A stretch of 64,000 bases of DNA from Toxonevra muliebris. Taxonomy: Eukaryota; Arthropoda; Insecta; Diptera; Pallopteridae. Location of the stretch: the NCBI GenBank assembly GCA_963691655.1, contig OY829326.1:38157989-38221988 (forward strand), in the 5' to 3' direction. Made by a program: the position numbers and the translations under genes. Shown in pieces: positions 14,305 through 25,373 of this stretch. Numbering within the stretch: position 1 is the first letter of the stretch; every line of letters starts with the position of its first letter. The notes beneath the pieces are model-generated. The model saw only the letters and a program-made list of their open reading frames with translations. It searched no databases and was not told where the DNA came from.

Positions 14305-14930
14305 TTGATCTATGTAATAGAGCACCACAAGGTCACTCTCTGCTGGGTTTCTGGACATAGTAATATTGAAGGGAACGACATAGAAGACGAAATGGCCAAA
14401 AGGGGCTCTGAAATGGACACAAACGAGGCGAATACCTCTATACAATCTCCGATGTTTGAAATATTTAGGAAAATAGACGAGTACACCATCGCGATGTCAA
14501 ATGACACTTGGACTAACCTAAATGACTGTGAAGTTTCACGGTCCTGTGGCCAAGGAAGGATAGGAAGACAAATGTTCTCTTAGGGCACAGGAAGTCTGCA
14601 CACAGGAGTCATAACTGGGCATTGTCCTATTGCACCAATGCTCCAATGGTGGCGTATTTCGACGAGCGGACTATGCAAAAGTTGTCTTGATGAAGAAGAG
14701 ACCGAATAGATTGCTCACTTTCCAAGGCTGCAATAATCTGACAGAGATAACGAAAGTGGAACTATCGGATCTCCTTACCTTCATCCGGAGAACCAAATGG
14801 TTCAATAGAGACATTACCTGGACAGCTTACGGGAACCGTGGTTAGAGACGTGGCTCCTCCTGGCAATTAAATGGATAATTATGTCTCCGAGTTCAAGTGC
14901 GCACACGCCTTCCAAACCTAACCTTACCTT
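14305..14930 (+). pseudogene. Non-LTR retrotransposon ORF2 fragment: RNase H domain to 3' end
   Basis: The plus strand reads KVTLCWVSGHSNIEGNDIED at 14329 onward, the typical RNase H C-terminal block (xLxWVPGHxxIxGNExAD) of Jockey/I-type elements. Downstream, in shifted frames, come GHCPIAPML, CKSCLDEEETE and IAHFPRLQ, matching the Cys/His-containing C-terminal tail found in these ORF2 proteins. The 3' end runs into AAACCTAACCTTACC at 14914-14928, a degenerate CCTAA-type tail like those at 50779 and 58920. Multiple stops and frameshifts show it is dead. No 5' part is present, which fits a 5'-truncated insertion. Confidence 0.8.
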
Positions 14931-17900
14931 TGTAATAGTATTCCAAGTTGATTTAAATTATTTCCCTAAATGGCATAGCTATTATAAACTTGGCTCTATT
15001 AAAAAACTGTGCTCATACTACTGGTACTTTCAAACGAAAAACAGGACTGGATGTAGCTCGAAGTTCTTATTGGCTCTAGAGAGTTTATGGTAACACAATT
15101 TTAAATTTTTTTTTTAAAGTTTGTAACTACATACATTTGCAGATTTGCATAAAAACTAGCATTTTAAAATAAATTTTTATTGCGAAAATAAAACAGAATA
15201 CTAAGACGGAAAATAAAATAACGGTATTCTTTCATGAAATTTTTATTAAATTTTTGTATTTTCATTTTGTATTTTGTCGTGTAGGTTAAAACACTATATA
15301 GGTCGGGTCACCGCGTTTTTTCCGTTTTTCCACACAAGCGCCATCTACGTGGGTGTGCAAAATTGTTTGCCGCAGTTACAGGAAACTTTACATTCCATTT
15401 AGATTTTAGAGCGCGAACAGTAAGTACGTGTCACGTGTTCAAATATCGAAAGGAAACTAGTACACGGTGTCAGAGTGCATAAAATTAAAAAAACAGCGTG
15501 CAAACAACAAAGTTAAGAAAAAATTTTCGATAAAAAGTAATTTTAAAATCTGGAGCGTTATTTGGTATCCGCATAACCATTTTATGGTCCGCGTGACGCG
15601 ATGCCAAACAGCGATGCCAAATAGCGCGAGTAGTCTAGGTCGGAACACCCGAAATTTTGTGGTTATCATGCGTTTTGACATGGGAAATTCATTTTTCAGC
15701 GTTGAAAAGTCAAAAACGTAATTTCAATTAGCAAAAAGTAAATATTAATAATTTTTGGTGGTTTTTGATGATTTTTTTCTTTTCAGATCAATTTCGCGAA
15801 AAAAGTTGACAAAGCTAAAAATTCACACAGAGTGATTTTAATTTTAATTTCAATTTCAAGTTTCCTTTCCCATTTTCAAGTATATTTCAGCATTTTTTTT
15901 TATTTGCAGGTAATTTTCAATCATTTTCCTCCATTTCTCTTTGATTCTCTACAGCGTTTCGACCTTTTCAACGATTTACGACATTACGAAAATTCGGCCT
16001 ACAATGGAAGTTATTAGCAAAAGGTGTCCCAACCTAGTCGGCATTCCCCTATATTTAAACCGTGAAAATATGAAATAAAAATATTGGCTCGAAAACACGT
16101 TTTTCGGCTGGTTTATACAGGAAAGGACAGATAAAAAGATTTGAAAGGCCCCGCCGTTAAAAATTGGGAGCATACATTGATGAGAAAGATATATCAGATT
16201 TTACTTCAGCTTCAATGGTTAAGAGAAATGTCGAACACAAGAAAGAGTAAACTATTTATCTTTTTTATCTGTTTCATCTTTCGAATATCTCAAAATCAAA
16301 TGATTAGAATGTAAAAAATGTAGGTTTTAAAATCATACCGATAAGTAAAAATATTTAATGCAATAGAACTTTAGGCTCTGCAAATTCTGATTCTGAATTT
16401 AAAACCCATAATTTAAAACTTGAGATTTTTGAGTCTTCAAATTCTAATGCTTATCAATTTCTTTGAAGGCAAACCCCTTCTCCTATATTTTAAAACCCTT
16501 ATCATTATGTATTTACGTTTTTATTATATGGTTTTAATTAGTTGCCATGTTTACTATTCTATTATGTCACTAACATATAATATTTAATGGCAGTTGGAAA
16601 CAGATTGACACACAGATTAGAAAATAGATAATTTTTGCAGGCATTCATTTAGTGAATCCGAATATTTACTACAGGAGAAAGAACTTGGAAGATCAACGAT
16701 AAGGTTCCCCAAATTAAATTAATTTCTTCAGCTTAGAAATTTATATGCACATTAATTAGAATATTTCACGTAGTTGTGGTTTATGACTTTGTACTTTATG
16801 GAATTTACTTCATTTGCAAATATGACACTTTAAATCGTAACAATTATTAAATAATCAATGTCTAGATTTTATATTTGTTATTGTTTTTAATACATTATTA
16901 AAATTAAATTATTATTTTGTAAATATGTGCATGCACCCCACGCTACAAAAATAGCAGAATTTAATTTTTTGAATTGTTTTCCTTTAATTTTTTTTTGCAA
17001 TTATTGCAGTAAGTATTTTTTATCAATTTGTTATGGTACAATAGCCCGTTGAGGTCGTGGGCCGAGCTATGTATTTTCAAAAAATAAAATTAGTTTGAAT
17101 ATAAAGATGATGAAAGAAGCAAAGTTAAATATATTCTACAACTTACTAAATAAATATTGTGAATGATATCAAATAACTTTCATCCTAACTAATTGATGAA
17201 ACAATATTAATTAAGAATGAAATTTTATAAAATTAAAACGTACGTCGCCATTATCAAGTTCAATGCCAATCGAGAAAGTTATCAGTATCGCATGTTCAAG
17301 CATTCTTCAATATGGTGTTTATTCTTGTACCTACTCTTAAAATCATAACGCTTAAAAAGTATAAAGATAATACTAAAATAAATACCTCCCATCTTCCTGA
17401 TTATTTTCATTAAGAGACACATACACATTTTTGTGCGCCACGCTGAACTTACTACGAGTATAGAGATAATTGCTGTGACCCATTGATGTTGCTGTTGTCG
17501 TGTCCACCAATTATCTCTGGGTTAAATATGCGTTCTCATATAATTGATGATATGCGGTAGCATGCGATTCCAATGAGTCTTAAGAACGAAATCAAGTGAA
17601 ATTAATAACCTCAATGTTTGTTTTTAATGCATTTGAAATCACTTTTTATCGCGCGGGAAATCGTTTAATGGTTTTCTAATTCAAGTGGACGGAATTCAAT
17701 GAGCACGTAATTTAGTAGTATGAATGCTCATAAAACATGCAGAATTTGCGATTAAATACTGATAAACGGATGACGATCATGTTAATGTGATTTAGTATAT
17801 TCATACATTTCGTCACTTCTCACTGAATCACCTGATTTTAAATCGGACTCGATGATTTCGCGGAAAATATTTTATTGTTGTTACTGCTGTTGCTTATCAG

Positions 17901-18076
17901 CAACTCACACGCGACTTTTTATTAAAAATGATTTCCGATAATGTCTACTAAAATATTTGTTGGAAACTAAGTGTAATTTGTTAGCGTTTTGTATTTTAGA
18001 ATAAATAAATGAGAATGCCAAAAAATATGCTAAGAAATGTTAAATTTTTATTGTTACTAAGGACGATACATATTGG
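14931..18076. other. Intergenic stretch, mostly AT-rich; possible non-coding transcript at 15325-16085
   Basis: No protein gene is recognised. One patch is less AT-rich: a TATATA-like string near 15293, a consensus donor gtaagt at 15420, a pyrimidine-rich acceptor ending at 15954 and AATAAA at 16074. This could be a small spliced non-coding transcript, but each signal alone is common in such DNA. The rest holds short homopolymers and isolated frames without known motifs. Confidence 0.3.
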
Positions 18077-18854
18077 TTGGCGTAGCTAGGGTTATTGGGG
18101 TTCTGGCTATCAAACTTAAAATTAATATTAATTGTATTTATTAAATATATTAATTTTTTAAACATATACATATGTAAGTAAAATTTATTTTAACTTTGTA
18201 TGTATGAATTTTTTTTGGAAAAAATATTCTATGATTTTTTCTTTTAAAATCCGTTTTCAATGTTAATAACACTGTGCTCAAATCGGAGTATTTTTTTTCG
18301 TGACAAACGGGGTACCCAGGTGATAAACATAATTCGAGTACGCTTAATCCAATGGTGCTAGATATTTCAAAATATTTCATTTTCAATATTGGAAGATTTG
18401 GGGCACCAGAGCACAAATTGTGTTTGTTTTTTTACTATTTATTTAATGTAACTCGATTGAAAACTATTGTATACAAGAAAACGTTTTATTTGGGGCTGTG
18501 CCACAAAAATGTACATTACTCGCCTTTTCGACATACATATGTTTGGCAAATAGGTATAAACACTCGTTACAAAGAAAATGTCTCGACCATCTAACATTAA
18601 AAAATGCGTTTTAAACTGCCAAAATATTGGGTTTCACTCTTTGACATTTTCATTATGTTAATGTTATTTCTGGTTATAATGTTTCATCATATTTTAAGCT
18701 GTTCAAAAACTGTAGATATTTAACTTCAATATTTATGAAATATACTTAATAAATGAAATCAAAAGTGCATATTTCTATAAATTATTTTTTAATTTCCACG
18801 TTTTCTAATATCCATTTACTTTTTTTTCAATTTCATATGTATATATTATTAGTA

Positions 18855-19045
18855 GGTCTGTGCGATTAATCGTTTAATCAAGAAATCTGATTAATCAAAA
18901 TGCTTGATTATTCAATTATTCGATTAATTAAGATTTTGATTAGTAAAAATGCAAACTATTCAAATAATCAGGATTTTGATTTATCCAAATTAAAATTATT
19001 CGATTAATTAAGATTGTGATTAATTGGAATAAAATTATTCGAACA
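18855..19045. repeat. Degenerate GATTAATC-rich tandem array
   Basis: Short AT-rich units based on CGATTAAT(C/T) recur many times. The segment ATTCGATTAATTAAGATT occurs at about 18918 and again at about 19000, with a period of roughly 80 bases. There is no coding content. It lies inside the 18077-20147 interval. Confidence 0.6.
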
Positions 19046-19926
19046 AAATATTCAAACAATTTCTTTTTATTTTCAATTTGTTGGATTTTTTTCAATCCTT
19101 TTTTTTCTTATTTGATTTCTGAACCACTGCATTTTTTTGCTTACGATCACAACATACTGTGCTTTCTAAATAATTCAATATGTATTATAGCAATTATTCA
19201 CTGTTTAGGAATCGAACCAAAGGAAGCCAGGTTTCCAGTCATTTGATGTCATGGTTTGGGTTAGTTCGTGTTTTTACGTGTTTTTTACTACTTCACTACT
19301 ACTTTCACCGAAAAAAAACGCTCGGAGGAGAATATTACAAAAATTCAATAATATTATTTCTTCGGATTTAAACTTGTATTAGAGTTATAATTTACAGCAA
19401 AAAAAAAAAAACCCGTTCCGTGATTTATTTGCTGAAATCAGGTGAGCTCGAAAAACACTGATGTCCAGACAGTGGACGATAGATTTATCACCACCCCCTC
19501 CTAGCCAAATCTGAAGATATAAAAAATCGTTTCACATTTATAGTGACTGTACAAAGTTTCATTGATTTTTACCAGCGGTTTAATACCGAATGGAAATGGG
19601 ATAAAGTGATTTTTCATAATTTTTTGGTAAATTGGTTGCTCAAATCGATTTTACAAATATTTTTTTTTTCTTCGATGAATTTTTATCACAATTATATGAA
19701 CTCTATTAATTCTCGTTCATTTGAAATGATTTAAAATTTCGAAAAACTCGTCTTTTGGCTAAAAACTGTTCAACATTTTTTCTCCAAACATTTTTTTTGA
19801 TTTACATTGAATAAATATTTTAAAAACCTAACACAATTTGTCATCAGGGAGCCCCAAATCATCCAATTCCAAAGCTGGAAAATGTTGAAAACAAGAGCTA
19901 ACCTAGAAAAATAACTAGGACCATTC

Positions 19927-20001
19927 GTCGCCTGAGAATTGATTTGGCTTACGTGTATACAAATTCGTATAACTATACTCATAAATCAATTCTCAGGCGA
20001 C
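19927..20001. repeat. 75 bp hairpin with perfect 19 bp stem
   Basis: GTCGCCTGAGAATTGATTT (19927-19945) is followed 37 bases later by its exact reverse complement (19983-20001). The loop is AT-rich. It could be a tiny fold-back element or a structured RNA; nothing in the flanks decides. Confidence 0.7.
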
Positions 20002-20147
20002 ACGTTGGATTCTTCTTTTTTACATAGATTTTCAAAATTTGATTTTAATGTATTTATATAATCTTTAAAAATTGATAAATTCTACTTTAATTGTTTCTTT
20101 GAACGTAACTTTCCTTACTGTATTGGGCCCCTACCTAGCTACGCCAA

Positions 20148-20842
20148 TGACGAAAGAGAAGATAAATTTCTGCTCAGGTCTCATGTAAAACCATTGGACT
20201 TGTAAATAGTCTACAATTAAAGTAGCCTCTAATTATTCGTTTATTCAAAAAAATAAAAAAATAAAATTTTGAATGCAAAAATCTAAAAGCTTTTAAAACC
20301 AATCAAATAATTCGTTTTATTAAAAATATTTTACATTTCGAATTATTTTATTCGTACAAAGTATGTGCTTTGCGAAGGCTGCCAATGTTTAAACAAATAA
20401 GCATGTGTGTGTTTTTAATCATAGAATTATCAATTACTATAAAGAAATATTCCATTAATATTAATCTGTCTGCGAGCGCTTTTTTCTGTTTTGTCAATAA
20501 CATTACTTTCCATAAGGTCAAAAATCATTTCTAATAAACAGTTTCAATAAAACCATACGCGATAAGACATCACACATTTTTGAATTTATAACACAAAATG
20601 TACGATTTTATTAAAAAAATTTATACATTTCTAGATGCTACAACAACATAAATTATTTTAAAAACTTGTTTAACTTATTTAAATACAGAAGAACATGCTT
20701 TTAAAGAATAAAATAATATTAAAAAAAAAAATTAAATTAAAATGTATTTTTATTCTAAATAGTTAAAAGCACGCTGAGCAGGAGAAAGACTGGGTGAGGG
20801 ATGAATGCAGATGCAGCGTCCAAACTTTTTAGTTTCTATAAA
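20148..20842. other. 3' flank of the H-protein gene; poly(A) signal on minus strand
   Basis: AT-rich and without a gene. AATAAA on the minus strand near 20748, about 90 bases past the H-protein stop codon, is a likely polyadenylation signal. The rest shows nothing recognisable. Confidence 0.5.
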
Positions 20843-21586
20843 TTAATGTTCGGCAGCTTTGAGAAAATCTTCGTACTGTTTCTCAGTCATTAATTTTTCA
20901 ATTTCCGCCGGCACGCTGAGTGTCAATTTAAACAGCCAACCTGAGTATAGAATAATTTTTGATTTAGCATAGAATAATGAAGAATGGACAAATATATAAT
21001 TTCACCTTTATCATAGCAATTGCTGTTCACTAACGCTGGTGAATCTTCAACGGTGGCATTCTTCTCTGTGACTTTTCCACTCACGGGCGAGTAAATTTCA
21101 CTGGCTGCTTTTACACTTTCTAAGGCGCCACATTCGTCGTGTTGCTTAAGCGCGGTACCAGGATCGGGCAACTGTGCGAAAACAACATCACCCAATGCTT
21201 CCTGAGCATAGTTAGAAATGCCGACGGTGGCAATTGTGCCGTCAATGGAAACCCATTCATGTTTATCAGTGAAACGTCTTTCTAAAATAAAAGTTTATGA
21301 ATTAGCTCATATGGTATACAAAAAATATTTTGATGCCATCGAATTCACAATCCCAAATATGAACAGTTTGAAATGTACTGAACCAATTTCCATAAACAGC
21401 TGATTTGGGATTGCCTGCTTCTACATTAACAGCAATTGCATAAACAGCGGGTTCCTTCCTACCTGCTGCCAGAAAACCGCTCACGCTGAAGTTACGCCAT
21501 TGTTGATTGTTGGGTGTTGAACTGAATCGGGTAGTGCTTTTGCCCAAATGGATACCAAAACGTGCGACCTTTACAAAACATGCCAT
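20843..21586 (-). CDS. ppl: Glycine cleavage system H protein, mitochondrial
   Basis: Three exons, 21463-21586, 21006-21281 and 20843-20940, with GT-AG introns of 181 and 65 bases. Splicing gives 165 residues with consistent phases. The protein carries the lipoyl arm that shuttles the aminomethyl group between the P, T and L subunits of mitochondrial glycine cleavage. Exon 1 encodes a basic, Ser/Thr-rich transit peptide (MACFVKVARFGIHLGKSTTR). The mature domain follows: RFTDKHEWV, VGISNYAQEALGDVVFAQLP, then GALESVKAASE with the lipoylated lysine at residue 99, and GWLFKL in exon 3. I chose the ATG at 21586; an in-frame TTG two codons upstream is not a credible start. Length and key residues are normal. 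It is the likely orthologue of Drosophila pumpless. Confidence 0.96.
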
Positions 21587-24500
21587 TTTCAAGAGAAGAA
21601 TTTTCCGCCAAACAATTCGCAGCTCACCGCTTCCTTTTGCTTTTACGTTCGAAACGCAACTGAGATTGTGATCACTGGAATCTTCGAGTCTTTCTCACTG
21701 TGGCTGTAGTTATTCTTCCCACAGCGATATCACTTTTTATTGAACTTGACGCTTCGCGGGGGAAAGGTTAACACTGATACCACAGACAAATCGAAATTGA
21801 AATGAAAATCAGCCGGTAGTATTAAAAATTTTTGGACAAGTATAAAAAAAAATCAAAGCAAAAGCAATATTAGAGTTGCCATTATTGCCAATACATTATT
21901 GAGCTTTAAACAGTATTGCGGCGTATCGACGATTTTACATCGATAAATCTATCACGACTTATCTATGTTTTTGATATTGAATATAAATTTTTTTATATAA
22001 TATATATAAATTTTTAAATATTTCAGATAATGAAATATTATCACAATGTAATTAACTGAAAATTTAATAGAGAAAATATGCAAATGCTTGTAAATTTTTC
22101 ATAACATGAGATTAATAAAAACTCGCAACCGATTATCGAGATATACTGCAATTTTGTTCACCCAAGCGAATTAACCTTAAACAGAACTACAGCATATCGA
22201 CCATCTTATGTGGCAGAAAATCGCTGTTAATTAAAACACCCACAGCCGTGAGATGGAACAAAATTGGAGCTGTCGCCGACGATTTTTTGTCGACTGGGAT
22301 CTATTTCTCTGTTTTTGTCGAGCGACAAAGTAACAGGGTTCTATTTAGCGGTTGAATACAAATTGAGTGCAGATAAAGACTTATCATTATTATTATAATG
22401 AAATTCGGGGAAAACTTATAAAGAGAGTACGCAAATTACCCAGCGTTTTTATGGTGACTGTGTTTTTATGCCGCGTAAAGTCGTCGAAACGCCGCAATTC
22501 TGTTTATACTTTACTGTGCAATATTGCCATTTTCACAAAAGCAAATATTTACAAGGTTGCACTTGTAATCACCGAGTGAGTCGATTAGTACCCAATCCCG
22601 CGGTTATGCTACGAAACTCTAAATGAAGGAAGGAAATGAAACAATAAAAATATGAAATACCAACATTTCCTTAATAAATGTCCAAAAAGTCATGAAATAT
22701 TGCATGTAGTGCCATGCGAAAGCTCTAAAACAAAGTCACGAGAATTTTTTTAAAATAAGCAGAAATCAACTGTTTCCACAAATTATTAATTTGCATTGAA
22801 TGTAGCGATTTTTTTTTTTACATTGTGAAGTACAATTCTTGTTTCTATGGAATTACATTCATAATTACAATTATGCTCGAAAGCACTACCGCGGTCGAAT
22901 TTTTAGATCCATTTTGTCCACTTTGTCACAAAAAATGTCTTGTTGTGTAAAAGTGAATAAGACAAAAACTTTTTAACAGGTAAAATTTGACAGTCCCAAC
23001 GATATTTGTCTTAAGACAATGTCATCTCGTCTAAAAGCACCATTATATGGTAGAAAATGGTAGATTAAAATTCTCGATGACTTCACAAACTTTCTTATAA
23101 TTGGTCGTGCATTAAAATCTTTTGAAATTATATACGTGGAGTATGCAATGCTATCGAACGGGAAGAGCTTTTGGTCGTTTTACAGTGCTTTTGTGAAAAT
23201 AATTAGCTTATTTAGTTTTAATTAGTACCATTGCGAAGCGTTCTTTTTCATGAGTCAGAAATTGTTAGTGGGGATATGATAGATGGAAAAACCAAACCGA
23301 AAAACAAGATAGGAAAACAAATCAAATTGGGCTTTAAAAATTTTGTTCTTTGGATGTATTGTGGATGCGCGCGCATCTCTATTTATTTGAATTTGAAAAT
23401 TAGCCAAAATTTAGCCAATTTTAATATCTATTTCTAACTTTTCAGCTTTTTCAGAAGTAATGTCTTACACTAAAAGATAATAAATTTATAACAAATAGTG
23501 GAACCTGTTATTTTTGTTAGGCCTGCAAATAGTTAAAGTAGGCAACTATACTATATTGCTATGTTAAAATACTAAAAATTATCTGTAATCAATGAAAATA
23601 ACAGCACTTTATATCCCCTTCAATCCCCATTTTGATTTTACTTCCAAGCTTGTTTGGTTTTCGAGTAATTCAATTTTTTCTACAGGCTTCACGTCCAAAA
23701 ATTCAAATAAATAAAGATGCTCGCGCATCCACAGTACATCCAAAGTACTAAATTTGCAATTTCATAAATATTGAATATCTCGAAAACTATGACATATACA
23801 CAAAAATTACTTAAGACCTTTTTTTTAAGTAATCACTCAAGCTTTTTTTGTGGTAAGTAATTGTTTGATATCTCCAACGGTTAACCAGTTATTAGTAAAA
23901 AAAAGGCTTTTTTCACCAAAGGGGGGGTTTTTAGGGTGGTTTCTTCGCAATCCCTGAACTGATGTTTGTCTTTTTCCATCTATCATGAGCATGATGAGCA
24001 TTGGTTCGTTGTCCTGATAACAATGAGAAATTAATTATATGTTCTATGAATGCATTAAATATTAAACAACATAAAGGATTTATTCGACAGACAAAAGATA
24101 TGGATAATCCCACATTGATTACTATTATAATGGTGCGTAGAGCGTGCATGTAAAAAGGTGGTGCTTCTAAAAAATTAATGATTGATGAAAGTTTTTGTTT
24201 TAATTGAAATGGTGCATGGATCGAGATTTGATTTAACCCCTATAAGATTCTTCGTTGTGTCAGGCTTACTCAGTACAAATGATTGAAAATGGAAAAATTT
24301 GTTGATCCCATTTTCCTCAAAACTTAACTTGATGGGCATTTCATAGCCAGATTTACGACACAATGATTAAATTAGCCTATCCCATAATTATGAAAGCATT
24401 CTGCGGCGTTGATACAGCTAGCAATGTGGGGTCATTCTCTTGCCATTTTCAATATAATGTGGAATGAATGAATTACCGCCTTTAAGAGCTTCTTTGGTTT

Positions 24501-25373
24501 ATGTGATATAAAACATTCTAGTTAATGAGTGTTATTACATGCAGCATTTCGTTGCTTGCATATTGAGTTTAAAGGTGAGACGGGTGAGAAGCTAAATCAG
24601 TGACCGAGCATTTTTATCTACCCTGCAATCTTTTCATCCTTTCTCATCATCAAGCTCGTCGTCCAAGAAAAAAATAAATTATAAATTTAAAATATGTTTT
24701 TAAAGGAAGGGATTAATCCTTTAATAGTTTCGACTGAACAAAATTTAGCATTGTTCGATTTTTTGATTTCGTTGAAAAACAATTGTTTTTGTTTTTAAAT
24801 ATTAAATTAAAATTATAACCTAATATATACAACTTTGCTGGGGATCCAACGTCAATACTTCTTCTTATCAGTTGAACTATATGTATGTAAATAAAATAGA
24901 AAATATAGTTCGCGAAATACAAACAATGAAAATAACAATAACAACAATAGCAACAGCAACATTCATTAAAAATCATTACAAATATTGACACGCTTTTTGG
25001 GACATACATACATTACTAAGTACAAGTATGTACATATATGTATATGTACGTGCAAGCATGTACTGTATATCTGTACATATTATATATTTGCAAGTGAATA
25101 TTTCTTATTTACATCAAAATAAATAAAAAAATACAAATAAGAAATGCAAAAAATATTCAATTACATAAGTTTACAGCGCGGTTAAACATGCTGCCGTACG
25201 TAGACGTAGACACATTTACAAAAAAAAAAATAAATTACAATTTGGATTGAGAAGTAAACTTTTCGGATATGGAAGGAAGTTGGAGGGACTCCGTCCAATG
25301 TGTACATGGAGGGACGCCAACATGGCAAAATATATATTGTACATGTGAGAGATGTTGTTTCATGATGTCTTCA
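21587..25373. other. Intergenic region between the H-protein and membrane-protein genes
   Basis: The first 150 bases should hold the H-protein 5' UTR and promoter. A GC-richer patch at 22240-22530 contains repeated GTCG/CGAC strings but no coherent frame. An inverted repeat spans 23348-23745 (separate entry). CA/TA-rich simple sequence lies near 24920-25080. No gene is recognised. Confidence 0.5.
23348..23745. repeat. Inverted repeat, 47-48 bp arms about 300 bp apart
   Basis: The left arm 23348-23394 starts CTTTGGATGTATTGTGGATG and passes through GCGCGCATC. The right arm 23698-23745 is its reverse complement with only a few mismatches. The arms diverge both inside and outside, and no coding capacity lies between them. 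A miniature inverted-repeat element or a fold-back remnant is likely. Confidence 0.65.

Larger units (their letters stand above)
18077..20147. mobile_element. Candidate 2.07 kb DNA element with perfect 14 bp terminal inverted repeats
   Basis: TTGGCGTAGCTAGG at 18077-18090 recurs inverted at 20134-20147, 14 of 14 identical, and a G-rich run follows inside both ends. The interior has no transposase-like frame, so the element would be non-autonomous or an eroded shell holding later insertions. It contains an ATTAATC-rich array (18855-19045) and a perfect-stem hairpin (19927-20001). No target-site duplication is obvious. The TGGCGTAGCT-type end resembles hAT-like ends, but that is only suggestive. 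Confidence 0.45.

Noticed and set aside
21587..21592. TTG two codons upstream of the H-protein ATG as start
   Set aside because: Non-ATG start with an ATG immediately downstream; the transit peptide begins naturally at 21586.
24713..25009. 98-codon Cys/Tyr-rich frame on the minus strand
   Set aside because: Generated by CAA/AAC-type simple repeats; low complexity and no start context.
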